From Anaerococcus prevotii DSM 20548 (GTDB taxonomy: Bacteria; Bacillota; Clostridia; Tissierellales; Peptoniphilaceae): DNA of 64,000 nucleotides. The notes beneath the pieces were generated by a model, which saw only the letters and a list, made by a program, of their open reading frames with translations, did not search any database and was not told the origin of the DNA. Where the stretch lies: the NCBI RefSeq assembly GCF_000024105.1, contig NC_013171.1, positions 558,001-622,000 on the forward strand. Direction: 5' to 3'. Shown here one piece after another: positions 43,201 through 52,580 of this stretch. The stretch's first letter is position 1, and every line of letters starts with the position of its first letter. The position numbers and the translations under genes were made by a program.

Positions 43201-43271
43201 AAGCAATCGATGCGAAGATTTTGGTTTTCTATGAGCCAAGCGAGGGATCAAAAGTGGAGGTGGAAGCATGA
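40236..43271 (+). CDS. sbcC: exonuclease SbcC (Rad50-type) subunit
   Basis: SMC-like ATPase, 1011 residues. Walker A SGATGSGKTSIFDAI at about residue 35. Then two long coiled-coil arms rich in Lys/Glu (about 190-500 and 540-830), joined by a zinc hook CPVC (Cys513, Cys516). The C-terminal signature STLSGGESFLASLSLALGLS and Walker B IDTLFIDEGFGSL complete the ATPase head. It partners SbcD. Overlaps addB by four bases. Confidence 0.96.
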   Translation: MRPRRLKMRGFITYKEEIDIDFTTLFEKKIFLISGATGSGKTSIFDAINFALYGKVARDISADRLRCDFLSEEDPYTYVSLDFEVGERTYRIERIPRQVAKKTKIGQNIGNAVSLYDITDGVTLLSEKKTETDEMIKNIIGLDDKQFSKVMLLAQGKFQEFLSAKSTDKAKLLGDIFKTYEYKNFQDKIKEMAKDSIQKMEYIDNDLENILSYNEEISGLIDRDSIITHDFPEMEKVIEERKLVYENKSDLLKESEQNIDKAIKSDLRDLQKAELDNTNIEKYQEIEKKLRAEREKESEYKKLRDLIRKSELANNISIFEKNYQGTLTDIDKNKSNLEILKKDEKTALKTKEEVRGKYEKLAEDRLKLDKLKRKAEEIENTILSLEKFKEAEIAYKSIEERTKLLDQTQKEIESLEKDLAKERELFDLNNELLGEITEKGRSESKNLSNLMENIRKEEEDLKMLREIKSYEESLLSLTKEKDKLESSELKAKENEDLLIINKLIDRTNEEGICPVCGSKHDEAIGKHPIEDYDLDNLRKSLISSKEAIKLRQDQVEKIRKEIVSDKNINELEKILTENYKRKDEIEKNIEALRENYKKKSQDKIDFKKKLDKIYHDLEVKKKKEDGLKRDAQDNKEIEIAYLSQKDKMKDLSKESLVDEKKILEKEILDLDKDITEVNRKYQNAELKIKEIQTKIENIKENIKDLDLRRDKYKEEFDKKLEENFDNIASYKEALENYSGLAGKKEGMEEFFNNLEKLMISEENFASYKDMEVRDLDKLRGKIKSKEDERDIIRNQKSEIHTRLDNFSKVIARLKLLRKDYEMNMKENESLARLSKVADGSFGKVKGREKIDFETFVLTYYFDKVLKLANMRLLAMTDNQFSMVRKSDTTDQRSKTGLDIEILDANTGKMRPVSTLSGGESFLASLSLALGLSDEISMENGGVRIDTLFIDEGFGSLSKDYLENAVSAIEKLAYEDKFIGLISHVDELKEAIDAKILVFYEPSEGSKVEVEA

Positions 43272-46200
43272 TAGAGACAATTATTTCAAGATATCCTAAG
43301 GAGATGTCTACTTATATTTACAAGAAAATCGAAGAAGATTTAAAAAATGGCAAGAAGGCGCTTTTGATAGTGCCAGAGCAATATACCCTCCAAACCGATA
43401 TTAATTTTCTTAAAAATATTTCCTTTGAGGCGGTAATGGATGCCAAGGTATTGAGTTTCTCCTCTCTTAAAAGCTATATCGGGGAAAAAATCGGTCAGGC
43501 AAATGAGAAATTTCTTACAAAAAATGGGAAAATCATCCTAATTTCCAATATCCTCCAAGATATGAATGATAAGCTTAGTTTATTTCAAAACAAATATTTC
43601 AATATAGAGTTTGTGAACAATATTTCTTCTTTAATCTCATCTATCAAGGACAATAACTTTGATGAAGATTTCTTTAAGAAAATCGAAGAGAGTGATGATC
43701 CTATTACGAGGATTAAATTTAAAGAAGTGAAGATGATCTACGATGCCTACGAGAAGGAAATTTCAGGAAAATTCATAGACTCTGAGGATAGCCTATCTTA
43801 TATTATAGAAAGACTTCCTCACTGTGACTTTCTAGCTGATACAGTATTTTACTTTGATAAGTTCGATAGCCTATCAGAACTTAAGCTTTCCTTTGTAGAA
43901 GGGCTTATAAATAGGGGAAATGAAGTTTTCTTTAGCCTAAATCTCGATACAGAATATATTAATAGTAATATTTTTTCAGACTTGGAGTTTTTCGACTCTA
44001 CTGATAAGCTCTATAGAAAGTTGAATGAAATAACTAGGACTCACGATACAGTCCTTGATAATACGAGCCTTGCGAAAGAAGATATAGGCCATCTTGCTAG
44101 AAACTTCGAGAGATTTAATCCTTTGAAATTTGGAGGAAGTCCTAATAATATACGTTTCCTTGAAAATCCATCTACTAAGACAGAGGTTGAAAATACTGCA
44201 AGAATTATAAATTATCTAGTAAAAGAAAAGGGCTACCGATACAAGGACCTTGCTATTTATATTTCTAGTGAAGACGAATATAAAAATGAAATAATAAAAG
44301 TCTTCAATAGATATGACTTGCCGATTTTTATGGATTCTGATAGGAAGCTTATAGACAATCACATAGTAAAGACGTTTTTGGCTATTTTAAGACTTGTGAT
44401 TTATAATTTTAACAGTCAAGACTTAAGCTATTTTCTAAGGTCTGGTCTTTTTAGTTTCTCAGTAAACTTTGAGGAAAAGACCATAATTCTTGAAAATTAT
44501 ATCAAAAACAGGAAGATTAAGGGCAAGATGTTTCTTGAGGACAAATATTTTGTCTATGATGAAGACTTCTACAAAAATCTGTGCGAGAATGATCCCAAAA
44601 GAGAAGAGAAACTAGGGGCAAAGACTTACGAATACCAAGTTATAAATGAGCTAAGAGATAGGATTTTGGATCTTCTTAATCCTCTTTTAGAGCTAAAAGA
44701 AGAAAAGACCAGGGATCTTTGTATAGGAATCTTTAATATTATAGATGATAAAGACATAAGAAGGGGAATCGCTAGCTTCCAGAAAATCTTAAAGGAAAGT
44801 GGAAGGCTTGATGAATACAAGGAAAACGACCAGGTCTGGGATAAGTTTGTAGAAATACTTGAAGAGATCGTTGATCTTATGGGAGAAAGGAGTTCGAGCC
44901 TTAGGAAGGTTTATTCCTTGATTGAAGCTACATGTAAGGACATCAATGTAGGAATTATCCCACCTAGTAAGGACCATATAGAGATAACAAGTTTTGCCAG
45001 AGCGAGGATTGCCGATAGGGGAGTAAACTTTATCCTAGGACTCAATGATGTTTTCTTTCCTTCAACTAATAGGGAAGACCTCATTGTAGGCAAGGGAGAA
45101 AAGGATAAGCTAAGGGCCCTTGACCTTGACCTAAAGGTTTTCGACGAGGACTTCGAAGAGCGTGAGAAGCTTGTCTTCTATAAGCTAATTACCATATCAG
45201 ATAAGCTCTTCTTATCGTATTCCCTTGCCAATAGGAAAAGTGAAGCGATCAATAAATCAATCATCCTAAATTCTATTATGAATATCTTCTCTGATAGGGA
45301 AGGGAAGACTTACGGGATGGTTTATGGCAATGACTTGGGTCTTTCCATAGAGAAATTTTCCTACAAGACTATGGAAGTAAGAGCTCTAAGAAGTATCAGA
45401 CAGATGATGAGAAATGAGAATGTAGATGAAAATGATAGGGAAATTGCTAGGGCCTTTATCAAATATCTTAAGGAAAATGACTCATATGAGTTAATAGAAA
45501 AGGGCCTAAACTTTACTAATGATAAGAAAAATCTTAGAGAAGACTTGGCAGGTTCTTTATATAAGAAAAACCACTTTAATGTAAGCGAGATCGAAAGCTA
45601 TTCTAGGTGCCCTTACAAGTATTTCGTAAACTACGGCCTAAGGCCAAATATCGACGAAAGCTATGAAGTAGACCATATGGAAGTGGGAAATATTGTCCAC
45701 AAGCTCTTTGAGGATATTTCAAGAAACTTATCAGAAAAAAACATAGAAGAGCTTAAGGCAAGTGATCTAGAGGATATACTGATAGAAAACTTCAAGGAAG
45801 CGACCCTTAGAAATCTCGACAAGACCAGAAGAGAAAATCCTAGGAATAAATTTATCCTAAACAATGTCCTAAATTCTGCCAAGAGAAATTCAGAAAAGTT
45901 AATCGACCAGGTAAAAAGTGGGGATTTCAAAATCTATGCTGTAGAAAAAGATTTTGGCTACGAAAATGAAGACAATCTGCCAAAAGTTTATGTTGACGAT
46001 AAAAATTATCTGAGGGGAAGGATCGATAGGATTGATAAGGCTGGCAATTTCGTAAGAATTATCGACTACAAGACAGGAAATAAGACCTTCAAGATTATAA
46101 ATCTCCTAAACGGCCTAGACCTCCAGCTCTTAGTTTATATGATGTCGGCTACAGAAAACGAGAAGGACCTTATGATCCCTGTAGGATCCTTCTACATGCC

Positions 46201-46633
46201 CCTATACGATGAGATGGAGTCAGTAAATAGCGAGGGATATTCTCCCGAGACCGTAGAAAATGCAATGAATGATAAGTTTAGGATAAATGGCCTTATAGTT
46301 AAGATTAACGAAGAAATCTTTAAGATAATAGATAAAAATGCTGAAAGTCCGAAGGAATCTACCATCCTTGATTATAAGAATTCGGACGTGCTTAGCCCTG
46401 AGGAAGTGGTTAAGCTTGAGCAATTTGCCAAAAGTTTAGTGGGAGAATTTATCAAAAATATCAAAGAAGGAGATATCAGCCTTAAGCCCTTGGCCTACGA
46501 TTCAAATAGGAATGAGTGCCAGTATTGCGACTTTAAGGGAATATGTAAGTTCGATGAAACTATCGACCAGCTTCGTTACAGGAATTTTGATAAGGATAAG
46601 ACAATAGAGGATTTGGGAGGTGAAGATGACTAA
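43268..46633 (+). CDS. addB: helicase-nuclease subunit AddB (RexB-like)
   Basis: Subunit of the AddAB double-strand-break resection enzyme; 1121 residues. The C-terminal nuclease has GRIDRIDKAGNFVRIIDYKTG and the four iron-sulfur cysteines: Cys781 (SRCPYKYF), Cys1084, Cys1087, Cys1093. PEQYTLQ near residue 36 aligns the N-terminus. The Walker A loop expected around residue 8 (GxxGxGKS/T in Bacillus AddB) is absent here: the segment reads SRYPKEMS. That resembles RexB of lactic bacteria. Overlaps addA by 8 bases. Confidence 0.93.
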   Translation: MIETIISRYPKEMSTYIYKKIEEDLKNGKKALLIVPEQYTLQTDINFLKNISFEAVMDAKVLSFSSLKSYIGEKIGQANEKFLTKNGKIILISNILQDMNDKLSLFQNKYFNIEFVNNISSLISSIKDNNFDEDFFKKIEESDDPITRIKFKEVKMIYDAYEKEISGKFIDSEDSLSYIIERLPHCDFLADTVFYFDKFDSLSELKLSFVEGLINRGNEVFFSLNLDTEYINSNIFSDLEFFDSTDKLYRKLNEITRTHDTVLDNTSLAKEDIGHLARNFERFNPLKFGGSPNNIRFLENPSTKTEVENTARIINYLVKEKGYRYKDLAIYISSEDEYKNEIIKVFNRYDLPIFMDSDRKLIDNHIVKTFLAILRLVIYNFNSQDLSYFLRSGLFSFSVNFEEKTIILENYIKNRKIKGKMFLEDKYFVYDEDFYKNLCENDPKREEKLGAKTYEYQVINELRDRILDLLNPLLELKEEKTRDLCIGIFNIIDDKDIRRGIASFQKILKESGRLDEYKENDQVWDKFVEILEEIVDLMGERSSSLRKVYSLIEATCKDINVGIIPPSKDHIEITSFARARIADRGVNFILGLNDVFFPSTNREDLIVGKGEKDKLRALDLDLKVFDEDFEEREKLVFYKLITISDKLFLSYSLANRKSEAINKSIILNSIMNIFSDREGKTYGMVYGNDLGLSIEKFSYKTMEVRALRSIRQMMRNENVDENDREIARAFIKYLKENDSYELIEKGLNFTNDKKNLREDLAGSLYKKNHFNVSEIESYSRCPYKYFVNYGLRPNIDESYEVDHMEVGNIVHKLFEDISRNLSEKNIEELKASDLEDILIENFKEATLRNLDKTRRENPRNKFILNNVLNSAKRNSEKLIDQVKSGDFKIYAVEKDFGYENEDNLPKVYVDDKNYLRGRIDRIDKAGNFVRIIDYKTGNKTFKIINLLNGLDLQLLVYMMSATENEKDLMIPVGSFYMPLYDEMESVNSEGYSPETVENAMNDKFRINGLIVKINEEIFKIIDKNAESPKESTILDYKNSDVLSPEEVVKLEQFAKSLVGEFIKNIKEGDISLKPLAYDSNRNECQYCDFKGICKFDETIDQLRYRNFDKDKTIEDLGGEDD

Positions 46634-49600
46634 GATGGAATTTAGTAAAGACCAAAAGGCTGCTATAGAAACTAGAGGAAAAAATATAATAGTTTCAGCT
46701 GCGGCAGGATCTGGTAAGACCAGCGTTCTCGTAACGAGGATTATCCGCCTTCTTATAGAAGATAGGAAGGATATAGGAAGTTTTATTATAGTTACCTTTA
46801 CCAACAAGGCCTCTGTCGAGATGAAAGATAGGATAAGGACTGCCCTTGAAGAAGAGTTAAAGAAAAAGGGAAGTGATCTTAAGTTTATCAAAGACCAACT
46901 CAAAAACCTAAAGCATGCCCAAATCAAAACCCTCCACTCCTTCTGTGCGGATATGCTAAGAGAAAACTTCTATTACTTCGATGACTTATCTCCAAACTTT
47001 AAGGTAATAAGTGAAAATACGGCGACAATCCTAAAGTCAAATGCCATTGATGAGGTCTTTGACAAAAGATATGAGCAGATGGACCCTGCCTTTGAAAACT
47101 TCCTCCACAACTTTGCTACTAATAAGTCAGATAGTGGGGCAAAAGATATTATCCTAAAGACTTACGAGAAAATTATGGCTGAAGTAAGGCCAATTGCTTG
47201 GCTAGATCAGGCGACTTCGGAAGGCTTTAAGCTTGATAAGTTTAAGGAAACTGTAAGAAGCGAAATGGATCAAATCCTAGACTTAGCTAGGACCAACTAC
47301 GACTTTACCATGGGCCAAGGCATGCGTGATAAGCACCAAGAGCTAATCTTCGATGACTTCTCTCAAATTAATGATCTTACTATCTTACTTGATAAGGATT
47401 GGGATAAGTTTATAAGAAAGATTGGTAAAATTAAATTTGGAAGGATATCTAAATCCAAGAAGGATGTTGAGGAAGATTATAGCTTTATTAAGGATACGAG
47501 AGATCTCTACAAGGAAGATATCAAAAATGTGGCCAAGTTTGTAACCAATACAGATAGCCTAACCATGGAGCTTTTTGCCAAGAAGGAAGAGGACCTTCTT
47601 TCTGAAATTAATGTCTTGGTCAAGGACTTCATGAAAGTCTATCGAAGGCTTAAAGAAGAGAAGGCCTATCTCGACTTTTCTGATATGGAGCATAAGTTTA
47701 TCGACCTGATCGACATAGAAGAAGCTAGAAATAAGCTTAGGGAGACTTACAAATATATATTCTTTGACGAATATCAAGACTCAAACGAAATCCAAAACTA
47801 CATTATAGAAAAGCTTAAGGGAGAAGATAATCTGTTTTTTGTAGGAGATGTCAAGCAGTCCATCTATGGCTTTAGGAGGGCTGAGCCAAAACTTTTCCTA
47901 GAAAAATTAGAAGCTTACGACAAAGATGATAAGTCAGTTAGGATTGACCTTAACAAGAACTTTAGATCTCAAAAGGACGTCCTAGACTTCGATAACTTTA
48001 TCTTCGATAGGCTAATGACCAAGGAAGAAAGCGACATCGACTATAGGGATGGAGGCCACAGACTTAACTTTAATAAGAATGAACAAAGTGCCTACGAAAG
48101 GGCCAATATAAAGGTCATAGATAGTAAAATCCGTGAGGAAGATTATCTGGCAAAACTTATTGAAGAGATAAGGGCTATGGGCTACGATTATCGTGACATA
48201 GCAATTCTCTTAAGAAGTGGAGGAAAGTCCTATGTCTACGAAGAAGCCTTCAAGAAGGCGGAGATTCCATTCTTTAACGATATAAGCAAGGTATCCTTTA
48301 GGGCTGTTGAGGTTACATTTTTCATCAATCTCTTAAAATATCTTGCCAATCCAAAAGATGACCTAACTCTTTTATCTCTTTTAAGATCTGAAATTTTTGA
48401 TTTTGATGAAGATGATTTGGTTGAAATTAGATTAAGCTCTGATTCTTATTCCTTTACTAAGGCCTTTGATGAATATGACAAGGATGAAGAAATAGTTGAG
48501 AAAATCAATGACTTTAAGACGATCTTTGCTGACTTAACTTATGTCAAAAACCTCCTTTCACTTTACGAATTTGCCAACTATGTCTTTGAGAAGACAGGAT
48601 TTTATGAATACTTGCTAGCGAGAGATAGGGCAAGTGATAGGATAAACAATGTCGAAAGCTTTATAGATATCATGGATGAGTATGATAGGACCAATGACAA
48701 TGGGCTATTTGGCTTCTTGGAATTTGTAGATTCACTTTCTATAAATCAATCGGACAATATCCAAACAACAAGAGAGCTTTCTGAGGCGGAAGATTTAGTT
48801 AGGATAATGACTATCCACAAGTCCAAAGGTTTGGAATTTCCAGTAGTAATCCTTGCAGACTGTGGCAAGAGATTTAACAACAAGCACTTGCGTGAGCCGA
48901 TTGTATTTGATGATGATTTGGGAATTGGGATCAATCTTTCTGATTATGAAAACAAGTTGAGATTCTCATCCCTTAGGAAAAATCTTATCAATGATAAAAT
49001 AACTAAGGAAAATAAGAAAGAGGAGATGCGAATCCTTTATGTAGCCATGACTAGGGCAGAAGAGATGCTTTTTATCACTGGCGAGAGAAATCTTAAGACA
49101 GTAGGAAGATTAAAGGGACGAATTGACTTTCTCAATATGTCTACCTATATGGATTGGATTCTTTCAATTCTGTCAAGAGATAAGGTCTCAGAAGAATTAT
49201 TTGAAGAATATGAGACCAATGCCCTAGATGGTCTAGCTTCCCTTGAAGTAATAGAAGAAAGTGACCCTATTGATAAGTTTGAGTCTAAGGATATTACAGA
49301 CTTTCTTAAAAGTGAAGATGTAAATCAAGAAATTTATAATAAACTCAAGCAAATTTTCGATAGTCCATATCCTTATGAGGACCAAACTAGGGAATCTATC
49401 AAAAGATCTGTTACAGAAATAAGTAAGGACTTTGATCCTTCCCTTGACGGCTATAGGCTTCCTAACTATGAGGAAAACGAGCTAGCAGGAGATTTTAGGA
49501 AGGCAAATTTCATAAGAGAAGAAAAATCCTACAAGGCTACCGATAAGGGAACTATGATCCATAGAATCTTCCAAGCCCTAGACTTCAAGGACTATGATAA

Positions 49601-49991
49601 AGTAAGCCTTAAGGAAGAAATCGATAGACTTATTAGGGAAAAAAGGATTGAGGAAGATAGCTTGGACCTAGTAGACTTAGATAAAATCCTAGGCTTTTTC
49701 GAAGATCCTTTTATCAAAGATATATCCCAAAAGGCGACAAATATCAGAAAAGAGGAGTCCTTCCTTATGACCTACGAGGACTATTATGTCAATGGGCAGA
49801 TAGATTTGATATTTGAGATAGATGACAAGGTAATCTTAATCGATTTTAAGACGGATAGAACTAAGCGAGAAAACTTATATAAGAAACAAATCCAAATTTA
49901 TAGACAGGCTATAGAAAAATCTCTAGGAAAAAAGGTTGAGACGTCTCTAATCTACTGGTATAACTTTAAGGAATTTACAAAAATCGAATAA
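46626..49991 (+). CDS. addA: helicase-nuclease subunit AddA
   Basis: UvrD-type 3'-5' helicase with a C-terminal RecB nuclease; 1121 residues from ATG 46626 (five bases after GGAGG), which I prefer to the upstream GTG at 46620. Motifs: Walker A SAAAGSGKT (24-32), TFTNKASVEMKDRI, DEYQDSN (Walker B), GDVKQSIYGFRRAEP, TIHKSKGLEFPVV and YVAMTRAEE. The nuclease site is GQIDLIFEIDDKVILIDFKTDR-like near 1060-1080. It works with AddB to process broken ends for RecA. Confidence 0.96.
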   Translation: MTKMEFSKDQKAAIETRGKNIIVSAAAGSGKTSVLVTRIIRLLIEDRKDIGSFIIVTFTNKASVEMKDRIRTALEEELKKKGSDLKFIKDQLKNLKHAQIKTLHSFCADMLRENFYYFDDLSPNFKVISENTATILKSNAIDEVFDKRYEQMDPAFENFLHNFATNKSDSGAKDIILKTYEKIMAEVRPIAWLDQATSEGFKLDKFKETVRSEMDQILDLARTNYDFTMGQGMRDKHQELIFDDFSQINDLTILLDKDWDKFIRKIGKIKFGRISKSKKDVEEDYSFIKDTRDLYKEDIKNVAKFVTNTDSLTMELFAKKEEDLLSEINVLVKDFMKVYRRLKEEKAYLDFSDMEHKFIDLIDIEEARNKLRETYKYIFFDEYQDSNEIQNYIIEKLKGEDNLFFVGDVKQSIYGFRRAEPKLFLEKLEAYDKDDKSVRIDLNKNFRSQKDVLDFDNFIFDRLMTKEESDIDYRDGGHRLNFNKNEQSAYERANIKVIDSKIREEDYLAKLIEEIRAMGYDYRDIAILLRSGGKSYVYEEAFKKAEIPFFNDISKVSFRAVEVTFFINLLKYLANPKDDLTLLSLLRSEIFDFDEDDLVEIRLSSDSYSFTKAFDEYDKDEEIVEKINDFKTIFADLTYVKNLLSLYEFANYVFEKTGFYEYLLARDRASDRINNVESFIDIMDEYDRTNDNGLFGFLEFVDSLSINQSDNIQTTRELSEAEDLVRIMTIHKSKGLEFPVVILADCGKRFNNKHLREPIVFDDDLGIGINLSDYENKLRFSSLRKNLINDKITKENKKEEMRILYVAMTRAEEMLFITGERNLKTVGRLKGRIDFLNMSTYMDWILSILSRDKVSEELFEEYETNALDGLASLEVIEESDPIDKFESKDITDFLKSEDVNQEIYNKLKQIFDSPYPYEDQTRESIKRSVTEISKDFDPSLDGYRLPNYEENELAGDFRKANFIREEKSYKATDKGTMIHRIFQALDFKDYDKVSLKEEIDRLIREKRIEEDSLDLVDLDKILGFFEDPFIKDISQKATNIRKEESFLMTYEDYYVNGQIDLIFEIDDKVILIDFKTDRTKRENLYKKQIQIYRQAIEKSLGKKVETSLIYWYNFKEFTKIE

Positions 49992-50002
49992 GAACAAAGT
50001 AA

Positions 50003-50047
50003 AAAACGACGAGAATAAAGCTTATCTAATTCCTTCTTCGTCGTTTT
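50003..50047. terminator. bidirectional terminator between addA and the convergent phosphoesterase
   Basis: AAAACGACGA (50003-50012) pairs with TCGTCGTTTT (50038-50047). T-rich on both strands. Confidence 0.82.
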
Positions 50048-50054
50048 CATTTAT

Positions 50055-52220
50055 TTATTCTTCTGTGATTATTTTTGTATCGTCGTATTCGATATAGTTA
50101 AAGTAGTGGTCGATTTCGTTTAGGTCAGCGTTTTGATAGATTGTAGTCATCTCCTCGTTCATTTCTCCTATGAGGGCTAGGATAAAGACACGGAGGGACT
50201 TTTGGCCGAAGAACTTATCCGATATATTCATCTTAGCTCTCCTTACAGCTCTAGAGTGGGCGATCGTCTTTGCAAGGTCTACCCCGGTAATGGAAGACTT
50301 TTTAGTGATAAATCTTGAAAAGAAATCTAAGAGATCTCTTAGGCTATCGACTCTTCTTATGAGATACTTGTAGGCGAAGTTTACAGGAAAACCCTTGGTT
50401 TGGATGAGTCTTTCGAAAAACTCCTTCTTAGATCCATTTCTTTTAAGGATTATGGCCCCAGTAACTGTATCAAAGACCTCATTTATCTCATCTGCCGCAT
50501 AATCAAGCACTATATTTATAATATCGTAGTCAGGATCGTTTATATTATCAATCATTTTAGTCACATAGGAAGGACGGTCTTCATCGCTAGTTGACCTGTA
50601 TTGGTAGATATAATTACAAAAGTCATAGAAAGTATGACCCTCATCATCGATTGGCATGGAAAAAATCTTAGATGAGACCTTATCCATGGCGGTTATCACA
50701 AAGTGAGGAGTTAGGATTTTTTCAGCCTGGCCTATGATTATATCGATTGCTTCTTCGATATTACTTGCTTTTATAAAAAGTGTATTCATCAAGGCCTTGA
50801 TCCTAAACTCGTATTCGTAGTTTAAGTTACTTATAACAATTCTTCCTACATACTTGCTATAGATTGGAAAACGGTCAGCAATGTTTGGAAAAACTATCTT
50901 ATTCATATAACCAGTATAGGGAATATCCAGGCCAGTTTTAGCCCTTAGATTATCTATAAGAACTTTTTTGAAATCTATCTTATCAAAAAGCGGATTGTTG
51001 GCTTGGATCCTAATATAGTTGTGGATTACCTCTTTAAGGCTAAGCTGGTTAGTCATGGTGTGAAGGATTGCATCTTTTACTATTTCTTCCTCGCCATTAT
51101 AGTCAGTGAAGGAGAAATCATCTATAAGCTCTGTTGTAACAAAAACTTCAAAGCCGTGATCTGTCGAGGTCTTGTTATTTATTTTTATATGCCTACTAGG
51201 AAGGGGGTAGGTTATGGTCGATCCTGTTTGGATATCATAGATTGTATTACCTATCTCGCTTGTGTATTTGGCTGTTCCATTTTCGTGAAGGTGGCCTGTA
51301 AAGACAAACTTAACCCCGCTATCTGCAAGTATTTCTATTGGGGTCTTACAATCAATCCTAGGATCCTCGTCTTTAAACTTATCCCTCCATTCTTTTATGA
51401 TAAAAGGAGAAAAGGCAAGTTCTTGATTTCTGAAGTTTGGAAGGAGGGCATGGTGGGCTACGACAATTACCATATCCTTTCTCTTCTTAGCTTCTTCAAT
51501 TTTTTCTAGCATCCATTTAATCTCTTCTTTTGTAATAGATCCAGGAATATTCTCCCTTCCATCTCTATTTTTTTCTTCCCTATCAGCTGAGTAAATCGAA
51601 GTATCTAGCATGATTAAGCTTAAGCCATTATCGTCTATATAGTCTTTTTTAATCCTTGCCACATAGGAAAAATATCCATGGGCATAGTAGGAGTATTCTA
51701 CATCTCTGTTATATTTTTTGTTGACAAAATCTAAATAATTCTTAAAAATTTGACTATCCCTATAAAATTCTAATATGGAATCATCCTCATAGATAAAATC
51801 GTATATTTCTTCAAATTCTCTCGGACTAACATTTTTAGTCTTCTGATCCTTAGAGAAGTCATAGGCTCTGTGGCAGTTGATGTCGTGGTTACCAGGTGTG
51901 AGGAAGATTTTCCTCCTAGGATCTTTATCCTTCCAATGTCTTAAATAACCTGCGACTAGTTTATGAGACTTATACTCTCCTTCTTTGACCAAGTCTCCTG
52001 GTAGGATTAGGTAGTTACTACCCGCCCTATCTACAATTTCTAGAGCACGCCTAAAAAGTCCCTCGCTTTCTACGACAAGCTTTCTTTCTACCTTAAGCTC
52101 CTTGATGAAACTTTCGCTAGGTCCCATTAGCTCACTCGCTAGGACATGGGGGTCGGATATAATAGATATATCAAAATTTTCTATAATGTTTTTTTCTCTG
52201 TCTTTATTAATCTCTTTCAT
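50055..52220 (-). CDS. large metallophosphoesterase with helical C-terminal domain
   Basis: 721 residues. The N-terminal calcineurin-like phosphoesterase (about 15-370) has IISDPHVLA, LPGDLVKEG, LTPGNHDINCH, VVAHHALLPN and FTGHLHENG. The other 350 residues are predicted mainly helical, without a domain I recognise. No signal peptide or membrane segment is seen, so it is probably cytoplasmic. Similar long proteins are annotated only as metallophosphoesterase; substrate unknown. Convergent with addA and divergent from the T-box-controlled importer. Confidence 0.85.
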   Translation of the reverse strand: MKEINKDREKNIIENFDISIISDPHVLASELMGPSESFIKELKVERKLVVESEGLFRRALEIVDRAGSNYLILPGDLVKEGEYKSHKLVAGYLRHWKDKDPRRKIFLTPGNHDINCHRAYDFSKDQKTKNVSPREFEEIYDFIYEDDSILEFYRDSQIFKNYLDFVNKKYNRDVEYSYYAHGYFSYVARIKKDYIDDNGLSLIMLDTSIYSADREEKNRDGRENIPGSITKEEIKWMLEKIEEAKKRKDMVIVVAHHALLPNFRNQELAFSPFIIKEWRDKFKDEDPRIDCKTPIEILADSGVKFVFTGHLHENGTAKYTSEIGNTIYDIQTGSTITYPLPSRHIKINNKTSTDHGFEVFVTTELIDDFSFTDYNGEEEIVKDAILHTMTNQLSLKEVIHNYIRIQANNPLFDKIDFKKVLIDNLRAKTGLDIPYTGYMNKIVFPNIADRFPIYSKYVGRIVISNLNYEYEFRIKALMNTLFIKASNIEEAIDIIIGQAEKILTPHFVITAMDKVSSKIFSMPIDDEGHTFYDFCNYIYQYRSTSDEDRPSYVTKMIDNINDPDYDIINIVLDYAADEINEVFDTVTGAIILKRNGSKKEFFERLIQTKGFPVNFAYKYLIRRVDSLRDLLDFFSRFITKKSSITGVDLAKTIAHSRAVRRAKMNISDKFFGQKSLRVFILALIGEMNEEMTTIYQNADLNEIDHYFNYIEYDDTKIITEE

Positions 52221-52269
52221 ACTTCTATTATACTTAGAATGGCTTAAATTACACTAATGAAAATCAAGT

Positions 52270-52298
52270 TTGAAAATTATAAAAATACAAAGTATACT
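52270..52298 (+). promoter_or_regulatory. promoter of the T-box leader
   Basis: TTGAAA (52270-52275), 17 bases, TATACT (52293-52298); start expected near 52305. Confidence 0.7.
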
Positions 52299-52309
52299 AA
52301 AACAGTAGT

Positions 52310-52540
52310 ATATATGACCTTGATAAGAAAAGTACATATAAGTAAATTTTTACAGAGAAAACCGTTAGCTGAGAAGGTTGAAAGTTACTATATGGAAGTG
52401 CATCTTTGAGTCTTATGGCTGAATTTTCAGGCCATAACAGTGCGAGTGTTATATCGCAAATGAGATTTCTATTTTTATAGAAATGAATTTAGGTGGAATC
52501 ACGGCTAAGCTCGTCCTTTTTTAGGGACGGGCTTTTTATA
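52310..52540 (+). ncRNA. T-box riboswitch, cysteine type
   Basis: Leader RNA that senses uncharged tRNA. Stem I holds AGTA at 52331 and the apical AACC-GTTAGCTGAGAA-GGTT hairpin (52360-52379). On the return strand GGAAG-TGC-A-TCTTTGAG matches the glyQS layout GAAA-GGC-A-TTCTTGAG, which places the specifier TGC (Cys) at 52399-52401. Stem III is ATTTCTAT/ATAGAAAT (52465-52484). The T-box AGGTGGAATCACGG is at 52491-52504; its TGGA bulge would pair with UCCA, and tRNA-Cys has U73. The terminator AGCTCGTCC (52508-52516)/GGACGGGCT (52525-52533) plus T run competes with the antiterminator. Low charged tRNA-Cys should switch on the importer. Confidence 0.85.
52508..52538 (+). terminator. T-box regulated terminator
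   Basis: AGCTCGTCC (52508-52516) with GGACGGGCT (52525-52533), then TTTT. It is the OFF state of the riboswitch. Confidence 0.9.
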
Positions 52541-52580
52541 TGCTATAAATATAGAAAAGGAATATGGATAGAAGGAGAAT

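Noticed and set aside
52310-52540. TPP or SAM riboswitch for the importer leader
   Set aside because: GCTGAGA recalls TPP, but the other TPP blocks are missing. The T-box, stem III, specifier context and terminator fit a T-box leader much better.
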